Position numbers and translations under genes: made by a program. This document shows, piece by piece, positions 27,105 to 35,502 of a stretch of DNA of 64,000 nucleotides. The notes under the pieces are model-generated. The model was not told the origin of the DNA. It was given only the letters and a program-made list of their open reading frames with translations, and did not search any database. Each line of letters starts with the position of its first letter. Position 1 is the stretch's first letter. Origin of the DNA: Dokdonia sp. Hel_I_53 (GTDB lineage: Bacteria; Bacteroidota; Bacteroidia; Flavobacteriales; Flavobacteriaceae); NCBI RefSeq assembly GCF_007827465.1, contig NZ_VISL01000001.1, forward strand, positions 2,375,001 to 2,439,000, in the 5' to 3' direction.

Positions 27105-27143
27105 AAAAAAATCTCAATTTCAAGTAGAAATTGAGATTTTTTA
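27105..27143 (-). terminator. ilvE terminator
   Basis: The perfect 16-bp stem AAAAAATCTCAATTTC/GAAATTGAGATTTTTT has a 5-nt loop. It lies 30 bp after the ilvE stop. Confidence 0.85.
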
Positions 27144-27172
27144 AAGTATGAACGTATACGTTTCTTAGCGTT

Positions 27173-28237
27173 TTACTTTACAACAACCCTCCAGCCGTAT
27201 TTATCCTCTGCTCTGTTATACTGTATATCATTTAGCATTTTTTTAAATTTCAACCCGTAGCTATTTTCGGGAGCATTGAGTTTATGGTTCACATCCTGAT
27301 ACCCAAAGCTCTTAAAAGGAACGACTACAGCAGCGGTTCCTACACCAAAAATTTCTTTAAGTTCACCAGCTTGTGCTGCCGCGACAATTTCTTTTACAGA
27401 TACTTGTCTCACTTCAACGTCAATACCAGCATCTTTTGCAAGTTGAATAACGCTCTTACGTGTGATTCCATCTAAAATTCTATCATTTGTGGGAGCTGTA
27501 AGTAATTTATCACCTACGCGAAAGAATACATTCATCGTTCCTGCTTCTTCAAGAAACTCATGCGTACTTGCGTCGGTCCAGATTATTTGTTGATATCCCT
27601 CTTTTTTAGCAAGATCTGTAGGGTAGAACTGTGCAGCGTAGTTACCCGCAGCCTTTGCAAAACCTACACCACCATCTGCTGCACGACTGTATTTTTCTGC
27701 AAATACGACATTCACTTCTCCTGCATAATATGATTGAGCAGGTGAAAGTATAATAATAAATTTATAGCGATCTGAAGGTGATGCAGATACCCCAGACTGC
27801 GTCGCGATTACAAATGGTCGTATGTAAAGCGAGTTGCCTTCACCTGATTTTATCCAAGCATCATCAAGTTTTAAGAGCTCTTTGAGGCCCTCCATAAAAG
27901 ATTCTTTAGGAAATTCTGGCATCGCTAGTCTAGCGGCAGACTTGTTAATACGAGCCCAGTTGTCTTCTGGGCGGAATAAAAATACTTTCCCATTATCATC
28001 TTTAAAGGCTTTCATTCCTTCAAAAACAGCTTGTCCGTAATGAAAAACTTTAGCTCCAGGATCCATGGGGATTGGTCCGTAAGGTATAATTTCAGATTGT
28101 TGCCATTGCCCATTTACATATTCACAAGAGAACATATGATCTGTAAATACACTCCCAAAAGGAAGATTATTAAAATCTACGTCACCTATCTTACTATTAC
28201 TACGCTTTTCTATTTTAAGAGTTGATATTGTTTCCAT
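27173..28237 (-). CDS. ilvE: Branched-chain amino acid aminotransferase
   Basis: This PLP enzyme performs the last step of leucine, isoleucine and valine synthesis and the first step of their breakdown. The 354-residue class IV aminotransferase has FHYGQAVFEGMKAF, IRPFVIATQSGVS, the likely PLP-lysine segment GFAKAAGNYAAQF, and FLEEAGTMNVFF. The -7 box ends 4 bp before the ATG, so the transcript is probably leaderless. It is divergent from the DUF4920 gene. Confidence 0.95.
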   Translation of the reverse strand: METISTLKIEKRSNSKIGDVDFNNLPFGSVFTDHMFSCEYVNGQWQQSEIIPYGPIPMDPGAKVFHYGQAVFEGMKAFKDDNGKVFLFRPEDNWARINKSAARLAMPEFPKESFMEGLKELLKLDDAWIKSGEGNSLYIRPFVIATQSGVSASPSDRYKFIIILSPAQSYYAGEVNVVFAEKYSRAADGGVGFAKAAGNYAAQFYPTDLAKKEGYQQIIWTDASTHEFLEEAGTMNVFFRVGDKLLTAPTNDRILDGITRKSVIQLAKDAGIDVEVRQVSVKEIVAAAQAGELKEIFGVGTAAVVVPFKSFGYQDVNHKLNAPENSYGLKFKKMLNDIQYNRAEDKYGWRVVVK

Positions 28238-28241
28238 ATCA

Positions 28242-28249
28242 CAAATTTA
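28242..28249 (-). promoter_or_regulatory. ilvE promoter, -7 box adjoining the ATG
   Basis: TAAATTTG on the minus strand, 4 bp before the ATG at 28237. This predicts a leaderless mRNA. Confidence 0.6.
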
Positions 28250-28282
28250 AGAATTTAGTATGCTCAACGCGCTTTATTTATC

Positions 28283-28290
28283 TAATTTTG
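28283..28290 (+). promoter_or_regulatory. DUF4920 gene promoter, -7 box
   Basis: TAATTTTG, 21 bp before the proposed ATG at 28312, divergent from the ilvE promoter. Confidence 0.5.
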
Positions 28291-28311
28291 CATTGTTGTA
28301 AACAAAAAGCA

Positions 28312-28851
28312 ATGATTATGAAGATATTAGCAATGATTTTCTTAATAGCAGTATCAATAGTGAGCTGTAAAGAAGCGCAGAATGAGAATGATAACGCTTT
28401 CGGGAAAGCAGAAAAAGAAGAATTATTGACACCAGAACAAGAAAATGGTCAAAAAGGCTATGGTGAACCTATTAATTTAGATAATGTTTTGACAAAGAGT
28501 GAGGTAGCTCAAAGATATGCAGCTCTTAAAGAAGGAGATACTACTGTGTTAAAATTTAAAGCTCCTATCAATGCTGTGTGTGCAGAGAAAGGATGTTGGA
28601 TGCGTTTAGACATCACAGATGAGCAACAGGTTTTTGTAAAGTTTAAGGATTATGGCTTTTTTGTACCTACAGATACAAATGGGGGACAGGCAATAGTTCA
28701 AGGAAAAGCATATTTAGAAGAGGTCTCTGTTAAGGAATTACGTCATATGGCAAAAGATGGTGGAGAATCTGAAGAAGAAATTGCTACCATTACTGAGCCA
28801 CAGCGCGAGTTACGTTTTATGGCAGATGGAGTCTTACTTACCTCAGAATAA
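28312..28851 (+). CDS. DUF4920 lipoprotein
   Basis: The frame is open from 28222, but MIMKILAMIFLIAVSIVSC at 28312 is a lipoprotein signal and follows a -7 box. The mature domain (APINAVCAEKGCWMRLDI, VFVKFKDYGFFVPTDTNG, GKAYLEEVSV) matches DUF4920, common in Bacteroidetes, of unknown function. The two cysteines in CAEKGCW may bind metal or form a disulfide. A near-perfect palindrome copy encodes NAFGKA early in the mature protein. Confidence 0.85.
   Translation: MIMKILAMIFLIAVSIVSCKEAQNENDNAFGKAEKEELLTPEQENGQKGYGEPINLDNVLTKSEVAQRYAALKEGDTTVLKFKAPINAVCAEKGCWMRLDITDEQQVFVKFKDYGFFVPTDTNGGQAIVQGKAYLEEVSVKELRHMAKDGGESEEEIATITEPQRELRFMADGVLLTSE
28396..28409. repeat. Palindrome copy, 13/14 match, inside DUF4920 gene
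   Basis: GCTTTCGGGAAAGC, read GCT TTC GGG AAA GCA (AFGKA), in the linker after the lipobox. Confidence 0.8.
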
Positions 28852-28864
28852 TTAATAAACTTCC

Positions 28865-28906
28865 AGCACAACAAAGGGTAGGTGTAAACCTACCCTTTGT
28901 TGTGCT
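28865..28906. terminator. Perfect 19-bp hairpin after the DUF4920 gene
   Basis: AGCACAACAAAGGGTAGGT pairs perfectly with its complement around a GTAA tetraloop. It lies 13 bp after the stop. The following sequence (AAAGAGTTTTTTAG) has a T-run only 7 nt later, so it may be a terminator or an mRNA-stabilising or processing hairpin. Confidence 0.6.
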
Positions 28907-28942
28907 AAAGAGTTTTTTAGTATCTCATAACACGTTATTATA

Positions 28943-29620
28943 ATGAAGCGAGAAATCATAACAACAGCAGACGGCTCAAAAACGATACACATTCCAGAAT
29001 GGAATGAACAGTATCATTCCAAGCATGGAGCAATACAAGAAGCAAGACATGTTTTTCTTGAAACTGGACTTTCACATTATATGGGTAAATTTCCAGAACA
29101 AAAAGAAGTTGCGATTCTCGAGATGGGTTTTGGAACAGGTTTAAATGCATTGCTAACCTATTATGAAGTTGCAAAATATAATGTTTCATTCAATTACGTA
29201 GGTGCAGAAGCCTATCCGGTCTCCCTAGAAGAAGCATCAGCTATGGAATATGCCAGACAGCTGCAAGACGGTAGTGCAGAAATGATTTATACTAAATTAC
29301 ACAATGCAAGTTGGGAGCAAGAAACTAAAATTAGTGATAATTTTAAGCTTACGAAGCGCAAGCAGCGCTTTGAAGATATTGCAGATAGCGAGGTTTTTGA
29401 TGTAATCTATTTTGATGCCTTTGGCCCAAGGGTTCAGCCTACATTATGGACAGAAGAGATTTTTACAAAAATGTTTAATGCCTTAAGGCCTAGTGGTGTT
29501 TTGACAACCTATTGCGCTCAAGGAGCTGCAAGAAGAGCCATGCAAACCGTAGGTTTTCAGGTAGAACGATTACCTGGTCCTCCAGGCAAGCGTGAGATGT
29601 TGAGAGCGACAAAGGTTTAG
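28943..29620 (+). CDS. mnmD: tRNA U34 mnm5s2U methyltransferase MnmD
   Basis: This is the stand-alone MnmD domain that methylates the aminomethyl group of the wobble uridine in certain tRNAs. It corresponds to half of the bifunctional MnmC of enterobacteria. Motifs are SKHGAIQEARHVFLE, the SAM-binding LEMGFGTGLNALLT, YFDAFGPRVQPTLW and GVLTTYCAQGAARRAM. The 225-residue length shows that the oxidoreductase half is absent. It is a single gene, convergent with glsA. Confidence 0.92.
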   Translation: MKREIITTADGSKTIHIPEWNEQYHSKHGAIQEARHVFLETGLSHYMGKFPEQKEVAILEMGFGTGLNALLTYYEVAKYNVSFNYVGAEAYPVSLEEASAMEYARQLQDGSAEMIYTKLHNASWEQETKISDNFKLTKRKQRFEDIADSEVFDVIYFDAFGPRVQPTLWTEEIFTKMFNALRPSGVLTTYCAQGAARRAMQTVGFQVERLPGPPGKREMLRATKV

Positions 29621-29656
29621 AAAAATAAATAGACAGCACCATAGCTGCCAAAAGAT

Positions 29657-30574
29657 TTAAAAAACGGTATCCTGTGTTTCGTCCGTAAAAAGTTCCATAA
29701 ATTTCATGCCACGATAAGAATTACCATGCGCATTTAATTTTGGACTCCATGTGGCAATCGTATATTGATGAGGTAATAAGGCAATCATACCCCCGCCTAC
29801 ACCACTTTTTCCAGGCAAGCCTACCTTAAAAGCAAACTCTCCTGCTTCGTCATAAAACCCGCAGGTTTGCATGATGGCATTGATACGTTTTGATTGTGAA
29901 GGAGTTACAATAATGTAATCTGTATTGAGCTGTTTGCCATCGTTTGCTAAAAAACCAAAAGTATAGGCGATCTCTTCACACGTCATTTCTATAGAGCATA
30001 GATGAAAATAGAGGTCAATGACTTGATCACAATCATTTTTAATATTGCCGAATGATTTAATAAAATTAACAAGCGCATAGTTACGATAGCCCGTTAGTCT
30101 CTCTGAAGTAGCAATTGCTTCACTATACTCAAGATTTTTAATTCCAGAAACCATTCTCAAATAGTCTAGTAACTCTCGTTTTGGATCTTTAAAGAGGTCA
30201 CATAAAATGTCACAAATCACAATAGCGCCAGCATTAATTAATGGGTTTCTAGGAATACCATTTTCAGTTTCTAGCTGTACTAATGAGTTAAAGGCCGTGC
30301 CAGAGGGTTCAAAATCCATACGTTTCCATAGCTCATCTCCTAGTTTTGATAGAACTAAACTTAAGGATAATACTTTTGCAATACTTTGAATTGAAAATTT
30401 TGTTTTTGCATCACCAGCGGTATGTACGTGACCATCTATTGTAGTAATGCAAACCCCAAAATAATCTGGAGAAACTTTTGCAAGTTCCGGAATATAAGAA
30501 GCCACCGCTCCACTATCTGGAAGGGTTGCTATTCTAGAAAAGGTATTATTTAATATAGATTGGCAGCTAGACAT
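29657..30574 (-). CDS. glsA: Glutaminase
   Basis: It hydrolyses glutamine to glutamate and ammonia. The serine-dependent beta-lactamase-like fold has SxxK in FSIQSIAKVLS, then PRNPLINAGAIV and GKSGVGGGMIALLP. At 305 residues it fits the bacterial GlsA family. It starts 2 bp after the small secreted-protein gene upstream, in an apparent operon with the symporter. Confidence 0.95.
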   Translation of the reverse strand: MSSCQSILNNTFSRIATLPDSGAVASYIPELAKVSPDYFGVCITTIDGHVHTAGDAKTKFSIQSIAKVLSLSLVLSKLGDELWKRMDFEPSGTAFNSLVQLETENGIPRNPLINAGAIVICDILCDLFKDPKRELLDYLRMVSGIKNLEYSEAIATSERLTGYRNYALVNFIKSFGNIKNDCDQVIDLYFHLCSIEMTCEEIAYTFGFLANDGKQLNTDYIIVTPSQSKRINAIMQTCGFYDEAGEFAFKVGLPGKSGVGGGMIALLPHQYTIATWSPKLNAHGNSYRGMKFMELFTDETQDTVF

Positions 30575-30576
30575 GA

Positions 30577-31065
30577 TTAATTATTTTGAGGTTGGAGTTG
30601 GTGTAATAGCCGTACCCCTTGTTCTGTTTTTTCAATAAGGTAGGAAGTGCTTTTTCCTTGATAAAATTCAGGGTATTTAGCGCTTTGTTTACGCTTTCGC
30701 GAAAGCAATTCTATTATAAATAAGTCATCTACAGTTTCAGTAACGTAGAGTTGATATATTGATCTTTGCTTGTCACCAGCTTTTTTAAAAGATTTTAAGG
30801 TACTAGGATTATATAGAAAATCACCATAGAAGTTTGAAAATTGCTGATTTATAAATCTTGTGATCTCTCCATCTAACCAAAAGGCGTAGGCTTGATTTCT
30901 GAAGCTTACCGTCTTTTTGCCAGTTGCAAATTGAGTAGTTGCAAAAGCTGGTTGCGTGGCTCTGATTTGAGCTATCGCATGCTCATAAATTTCACTGGTT
31001 TCTTGAGCAGTTATCAACTGTGAATAAAAAAATATACAGATAATGAGAACTACTTTTTTTATCAT
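30577..31065 (-). CDS. Secreted protein of unknown function, coupled to the symporter
   Basis: The long frame starts at 31248, but MIKKVVLIICIFFYSQLITAQ at 31065 is a signal peptide and its ATG overlaps the symporter's TGA (ATGA). The start is therefore 31065, giving 162 residues. The mature part (about 140 residues) is alpha/beta with no recognised motif. A perfect palindrome copy inside encodes LLSRKRK. Genetic coupling to the symporter upstream and glsA downstream suggests a role with solute uptake, but this is inference. Confidence 0.7.
   Translation of the reverse strand: MIKKVVLIICIFFYSQLITAQETSEIYEHAIAQIRATQPAFATTQFATGKKTVSFRNQAYAFWLDGEITRFINQQFSNFYGDFLYNPSTLKSFKKAGDKQRSIYQLYVTETVDDLFIIELLSRKRKQSAKYPEFYQGKSTSYLIEKTEQGVRLLHQLQPQNN
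30693..30706. repeat. Palindrome copy, perfect, inside the secreted-protein gene
   Basis: On the coding strand it reads TTG CTT TCG CGA AAG CGT (LLSRKR), the same frame as in apbE. Confidence 0.95.
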
Positions 31066-32867
31066 GAAATATGTTTTTTTATTTTTTTCCATATCGTCCA
31101 TAGGGCAAATCCAGCAATGATTGTAAAGCTCAACGCAATACTTCCATTTTTTAAATTCCCATATAGAAAATAGCCAGTCGTAAAGAGTGCTCCATATACA
31201 AAAACACATCCCAAAAGCATTGCCAGTATACCTTGTGGAACGCTCCATTCAATACTGATGTCTGCTTTGTCTTCTGGTGATAGTTGATCAATCACTTTTT
31301 TCCAGCCAGGACCTCCTGGGGAAGTCCGTTTGTAAAATCTGGTAAGTGTCGCTTGTGTTTCTGGTTGTGTAAGAAAGGTCACCACTAGCCAAATAATAGA
31401 TGTAATAAGTACAATAAAAGGAAATTGATAGTAGCCAGGCATAAGGGCATTTTCTCCAAAGAGATATGTACCTAGTGGAGTAAAAGTGAGTATCATAGAT
31501 AGCGTTCCAGATGCAAACATGGCACTTATTTCTGTCCAAGCGTTGATGCGCCACCAAAACCATCTCAGAATGAATATGAGTCCTGTACCAGCCCCAAACA
31601 TAATGATGATATTAAACAACTGTAGCGCATTTTGTAGGGCTAAGGCCATAAGTGCACTTATAATCATTAAAATAATAGTAGATAGTCTCGCGACGTATAC
31701 TTGTTGATTTTCTGACGCTTTTGGGTTTACCTGTGCTTTATAAAAGTCATTTACAACATAAGAAGCTCCCCAGTTAAGATGCGTAGAAATAGTACTCATA
31801 AATGCTGCTGCCAAGGATGCCAAAACTACTCCTAATAGGCCGCTAGGTAACTTAGTTAACATAGCGGAGTATGCGAGATCTTGACCTAGTTTATCGTCAG
31901 AAATGTGAGGAAAGGCCGTTTGAATACTCTCTAAATTTGGGAATACAATGAGCGATGCAAGTGCAACTAAAATCCAAGGCCATGGTCGTAATGCGATATG
32001 CATAAAATTAAAGAAAAAAGTAGCTCCAATAGCGTGACTTTCATCCTTAGCAGCAAGCATACGTTGTGCCACATAACCACCACCACCAGGTTCACCGCCA
32101 GGATACCAACTACTCCACCACTGCACAGCGATGGGAATTATAAAAAGTGTTATGAGCAGCTCTTTTTCGTTTACACTGGGTATAAATGCAAGTTTATCTA
32201 CCACGTTGGGATGTGCTACAAGATTTCCAAGACCACCTACTTCTGGTAAATTTATGATGTAATAAGCAGCACCTATAGCGCCAGCCATTGCCACGAAGAA
32301 CAAAATAAAGTCCGTGTATACCACCCCTTTAAAACCTCCAATCGTACTAAATAATAGTGTGATTGCTCCTGCAATTGTTATAGTGATCCATCCTTCGAGA
32401 CCCAGCATCACTTCACCTATTTTTATAGCCGCTAGCATTACACCAGCCATGGCAAACATATTAAAAAACACACCGAGGTAAATTGCTCTAAATCCTCTTA
32501 AAAATCTAGCGGGCTTCCCGCCATATCTAAGTTCGTAAAATTCGATGTCTGTTTTTACATTGGATTTTCTCCATAGTTTTGCGTAGACAAAAACGGTAAG
32601 TAAACCTGTAATTAAAAATGCCCACCATACCCAGTTACCAGCAACCCCATTTGTACGTACGATATCTGTTACAAGATTTGGTGTATCAGTAGAAAATGTT
32701 GTAGCAACCATAGAAAGGCCTAATAACCACCATGGCATATTACGACCTGAAAGAAAAAATTGATTGGTGCTTTTTCCTGCAGATCGGCCCATATAGAGCC
32801 CCACTCCTAGAATTACTGTAAATAAAGCAATGATTATTGTTAAGTCAAGGATTGATAGATTGATCAT
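31062..32867 (-). CDS. Sodium:solute symporter (SSS/SLC5 family)
   Basis: This is a Na+-coupled transporter in the inner membrane. The start MINLSILDLT at 32867 is preferred over 32924. About 14 hydrophobic segments are present over 601 residues. Family motifs include GRSAGKSTNQFFLSGRNMPW and the Na+-site region VLASLAAAFMSTISTHLNWG. The substrate could be a sugar, amino acid or other organic solute. It would use the Na+ gradient made by the Na+-NQR. It overlaps the downstream secreted-protein gene by 4 bp. Confidence 0.9.
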   Translation of the reverse strand: MINLSILDLTIIIALFTVILGVGLYMGRSAGKSTNQFFLSGRNMPWWLLGLSMVATTFSTDTPNLVTDIVRTNGVAGNWVWWAFLITGLLTVFVYAKLWRKSNVKTDIEFYELRYGGKPARFLRGFRAIYLGVFFNMFAMAGVMLAAIKIGEVMLGLEGWITITIAGAITLLFSTIGGFKGVVYTDFILFFVAMAGAIGAAYYIINLPEVGGLGNLVAHPNVVDKLAFIPSVNEKELLITLFIIPIAVQWWSSWYPGGEPGGGGYVAQRMLAAKDESHAIGATFFFNFMHIALRPWPWILVALASLIVFPNLESIQTAFPHISDDKLGQDLAYSAMLTKLPSGLLGVVLASLAAAFMSTISTHLNWGASYVVNDFYKAQVNPKASENQQVYVARLSTIILMIISALMALALQNALQLFNIIIMFGAGTGLIFILRWFWWRINAWTEISAMFASGTLSMILTFTPLGTYLFGENALMPGYYQFPFIVLITSIIWLVVTFLTQPETQATLTRFYKRTSPGGPGWKKVIDQLSPEDKADISIEWSVPQGILAMLLGCVFVYGALFTTGYFLYGNLKNGSIALSFTIIAGFALWTIWKKIKKHIS

Positions 32868-32954
32868 ATAATTTTGGTTTGAGCCTTTGTAATTCTTTGT
32901 GTGGAGAAAGATACTAATAAGCACTCAAAACTACGCGCTAGATTGAAGCGATAC

Positions 32955-32968
32955 GCTTTCGCGAAAGC
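32955..32968. repeat. Palindrome copy, perfect
   Basis: GCTTTCGCGAAAGC in the leader region of the symporter, 87 bp upstream of its ATG. Confidence 0.95.
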
Positions 32969-33122
32969 ATAATTTGAATATAAACTGAAATGGATAAAAA
33001 AAGGAACAGCAGTTTATTTAACAAGACTGATCTGTTGTCGCTTTAAGGTAAAAACTAAACGATCATTGTATTTTTTATGAGCGCGACATAGTTGCTAAAG
33101 CAGTAACTTGATAATCTTATAT

Positions 33123-33139
33123 AGGGCATTTGCCCCCTA
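33123..33139. promoter_or_regulatory. Shared inverted-repeat operator, site A
   Basis: AGGGCATTTGCCCCCTA has a perfect GGGCA-TT-TGCCC inverted repeat. It is 43 bp upstream of the -7 box of a putative plus-strand small RNA and 256 bp upstream of the symporter start. It matches sites B and C at the same locus. Confidence 0.6.
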
Positions 33140-33181
33140 GAATTAGCATTATTTTCTAATTAGATCACTCAAACTTTACTC

Positions 33182-33189
33182 TAATTTTG
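33182..33189 (+). promoter_or_regulatory. -7 box of a candidate small RNA
   Basis: TAATTTTG on the plus strand, about 60 bp before a plus-directed terminator with no coding region in between. Confidence 0.45.
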
Positions 33190-33193
33190 AAAG

Positions 33194-33267
33194 TAACAAC
33201 TTGCCAGTCGAATAATTTAAGGTTTGATTGCAAGCAGGAAGCTTTTGGGAGAAGGCTCCCTTTTTTT
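33194..33267 (+). ncRNA. Candidate small RNA next to the response regulator
   Basis: The interval has its own -7 box, a possible CTTGC/GCAAG stem (33200-33204 with 33230-33234) and a terminal hairpin GGGAG-AAGG-CTCCC followed by seven T. It has no start codon with a usable frame. It converges on the response-regulator gene, ending 30 bp from its stop. The exact start is estimated. Confidence 0.45.
33247..33267 (+). terminator. Plus-directed terminator
   Basis: GGGAG/CTCCC with loop AAGG, then TTTTTTT. On the minus strand no T-run follows, so it does not belong to the response-regulator gene. Confidence 0.65.
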
Positions 33268-33296
33268 AAGCTTACTGAAAATTAACAAGTTTAATT

Positions 33297-33926
33297 CTAT
33301 GGTTTAAACAAACCATTTTTGAGTGCATAGATGACTAAACCAGTGCGGTTTTTAAGGTGAAGCTTTGCAAAGACACTATCTCTATAGCCTTGTACTGTCT
33401 TAGGGCTTAAAAACATAACCTCTGCTATTTCATTATAAGTCATCTCTGTACATGCATGCTTAATAAACTCTATTTCTCGATCTCGTAAAGCATCTATATT
33501 GTGACCATCTAATGATTTTACTAGGAGCTGGCTCACTGTATTTGAATGATAATAACCATTTGTAGCAATTTCATTTAAGGCATTTTCTAATACTGATTTT
33601 TCTGTGTCCTTAAGTAAATATCCTTTTGCGCCCGCTCGTATCATTTTCAAAATGGTGTGATCATCTTCTTCTACAGATAATGCAAGTACTAGCATCTCGG
33701 GAAAGTTCTCTCTTAGATAAGCTGTTGTTTCAATGCCATCCATAATAGGCATATTGACATCCATTAAAACAATGTCAGGTCTTTTATTTTCAAACCGGAT
33801 TTGATCTATAAACTCTTGTCCATTTTTACAGGTGTATAGTACTTCAAAATCGTTAAAAGAATTTACCAAGCTGCTTATTGCCTGACTTAATAATGTATGA
33901 TCATCTACTATTACAATTTTTTTCAT
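33297..33926 (-). CDS. NarL/LuxR-type response regulator
   Basis: The receiver domain (residues 1-120) has the acidic pocket VDD and phosphorylatable Asp56 in LMDVNMP, with the conserved Lys in YLLKD. The LuxR-type helix-turn-helix (about 145-205) contains RDREIEFIKHACTEMTYNEI and LSPKTVQGYR. It is a DNA-binding transcription factor controlled by the kinase whose gene overlaps it by 4 bp. The shared inverted repeats at sites A-C are candidate targets. Confidence 0.93.
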   Translation of the reverse strand: MKKIVIVDDHTLLSQAISSLVNSFNDFEVLYTCKNGQEFIDQIRFENKRPDIVLMDVNMPIMDGIETTAYLRENFPEMLVLALSVEEDDHTILKMIRAGAKGYLLKDTEKSVLENALNEIATNGYYHSNTVSQLLVKSLDGHNIDALRDREIEFIKHACTEMTYNEIAEVMFLSPKTVQGYRDSVFAKLHLKNRTGLVIYALKNGLFKP

Positions 33927-34708
33927 ACCGTTTGTGGTTTGTAAGTAAGGTTAATAATAGTTCCTTCTCCTAGTTGCGAGTTATATTCAATGTTAGCCCC
34001 TATTAATTTTACTCTCGTTTCTATATTAGTGAGACCAATGCCGTTTTTTGCACGCGCTGCTTCATAGTCAAACCCTACGCCATTATCTTTTATAATAACG
34101 TGCAAGGTGTCGTTTTTATACACAATAAGCACGTCTAGATTTGTTGCTTTAGAGTGTTTTATAGTATTTGTAAACAGTTCTTGTAAAATTCTAAAAATTA
34201 TGATTTGAATTTTTTTATCAATGGTTATTGGAGTACCAGATATTTCTAAAGTGGGTATAAGGTATGCCATACGGTTAAACCGTTCAAGTTCAAGATCAAT
34301 AGCTTCTGGAAGAGACATATTCTTGAGTGCTTCAGGATTAATGAGCTTAGATAAAGCTCTAATCTCTGTCAATCCTTTTCCTATGGTTGCGGCTGCTTCG
34401 TTGAGATCTTTCTGACTGCCTCCACAATTTTGAGTTTGAATTTTTGCAAGCGTAAGTAGTTGACCTATGTTATCGTGTAATTCCCAACTAATATTGCGTA
34501 AGGTCTCTTCTCTAATTTCTATTTGTGTTTCTGCAATCTCTTTTTCAAATCTTTTTTTTGCTTGTTCTTTTTCGATTAACAAGGTGTTTTTACGTTTCAT
34601 AAACACAGAAAACAATACTATAACTATAACAAGTAGTAATAGCAATATAGTGATTGCTACGAGCACTATAAATAAAGTGCCGTTATCTTGATTTTGACTG
34701 CTAATCAT
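33923..34708 (-). CDS. Membrane histidine kinase of the NarL partner type (HisKA_3)
   Basis: One N-terminal membrane helix (residues 11-37) is followed by a coiled coil and the HisKA_3 dimerisation domain, with His78 in WELHDNIGQLL. The ATPase domain has LFTNTIKHSKA (N box), IKDNGVGFDYE and NGIGLTNIETRVKLIG. No sensor domain is present, so the signal must come from another protein or from the membrane. The neighbouring lipoprotein and membrane protein are natural candidates. It overlaps the regulator gene by 4 bp. Confidence 0.92.
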   Translation of the reverse strand: MISSQNQDNGTLFIVLVAITILLLLLVIVIVLFSVFMKRKNTLLIEKEQAKKRFEKEIAETQIEIREETLRNISWELHDNIGQLLTLAKIQTQNCGGSQKDLNEAAATIGKGLTEIRALSKLINPEALKNMSLPEAIDLELERFNRMAYLIPTLEISGTPITIDKKIQIIIFRILQELFTNTIKHSKATNLDVLIVYKNDTLHVIIKDNGVGFDYEAARAKNGIGLTNIETRVKLIGANIEYNSQLGEGTIINLTYKPQTV

Positions 34709-34770
34709 AATACATTTTGGGGCTCTAATTTAGAGAATGTAAGATACTCAATACGTAAGAGTTTTCCGAT

Positions 34771-34786
34771 AGGGCATTCGCCCCTA
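34771..34786. promoter_or_regulatory. Shared inverted-repeat operator, site B
   Basis: AGGGCATTCGCCCCTA, 63 bp before the kinase ATG. A -7-like TATCTTAC (minus, 34739-34746) lies 25 bp closer to the gene, placing the site near -38, an activator position. Confidence 0.6.
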
Positions 34787-34825
34787 AAACTGAGATGTAT
34801 TCACAAGAGTGATACTTAGTTAAAA

Positions 34826-35482
34826 TTACTTATTCTCAAATTCACTACTTGAGGCTTCTTTTGTACTTATAATAAAGCCAAGCGAGAAGATGGAGTACAT
34901 AAGTATTACTACAATAGCCATTAGATAACTTAACCCTAAAGAAGTAGAATCTTCACTAACATAAAAAGTTCTAGCCACCAATATAACTGGTGATGCTACA
35001 AAAAATAAAGCAAACCCTAATAAAAAGTAGGTGAATAGTTGCCGAAATGGATTTGTAGTTATATTAGATTGAAACTGGTTACTAATATAAAGGGAAAAGG
35101 ATATTACACATATTAAAGGTCCTAAAGTTTTTGAAACAAGCCATACTTCGTATGATCCTTTGTAAATGAATTCTATTATAAATATCAACAAAGACAAGAA
35201 AAATAAGGTAATTGATGTGCTTTTCAATTTGTCTATATCAATTTTTTTATAGGTAATCCATAAAACGTAGTTTACTGTAATAAAGCTATACAGATTAACC
35301 AATTGGAAGTTCAGAAGACCAGCTTGTTTCAAATAAATAATCACCATCTCGTTTATAAATACATACCATAAATAGACTACAAAAAACTTAAGATTTGCTT
35401 CTTTAATTTTTTTATAATAAAGTGTAGCTCCTACTGCACATAGTAGCTCTGTTAAATAGGCTATTAATAGTAGCGTATTCAT
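34826..35482 (-). CDS. Multi-pass membrane protein of the two-component locus
   Basis: The 218-residue protein has about six or seven hydrophobic helices evenly spaced over its length, with short loops and no catalytic motif. The layout resembles a small membrane sensor domain, but I do not recognise the family. It lies 20 bp after the lipoprotein gene and 117 bp before the kinase gene. The kinase lacks a sensor domain, which makes this protein a plausible input partner (inference). Confidence 0.72.
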   Translation of the reverse strand: MNTLLLIAYLTELLCAVGATLYYKKIKEANLKFFVVYLWYVFINEMVIIYLKQAGLLNFQLVNLYSFITVNYVLWITYKKIDIDKLKSTSITLFFLSLLIFIIEFIYKGSYEVWLVSKTLGPLICVISFSLYISNQFQSNITTNPFRQLFTYFLLGFALFFVASPVILVARTFYVSEDSTSLGLSYLMAIVVILMYSIFSLGFIISTKEASSSEFENK

Positions 35483-35502
35483 GTGGTAGATTATGTTAGC
35501 TA

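Noticed and set aside
33250..33926. The plus-strand terminator as terminator of the response-regulator gene
   Set aside because: The T-run follows the stem only on the plus strand; the minus-strand tail is AAAAGC.
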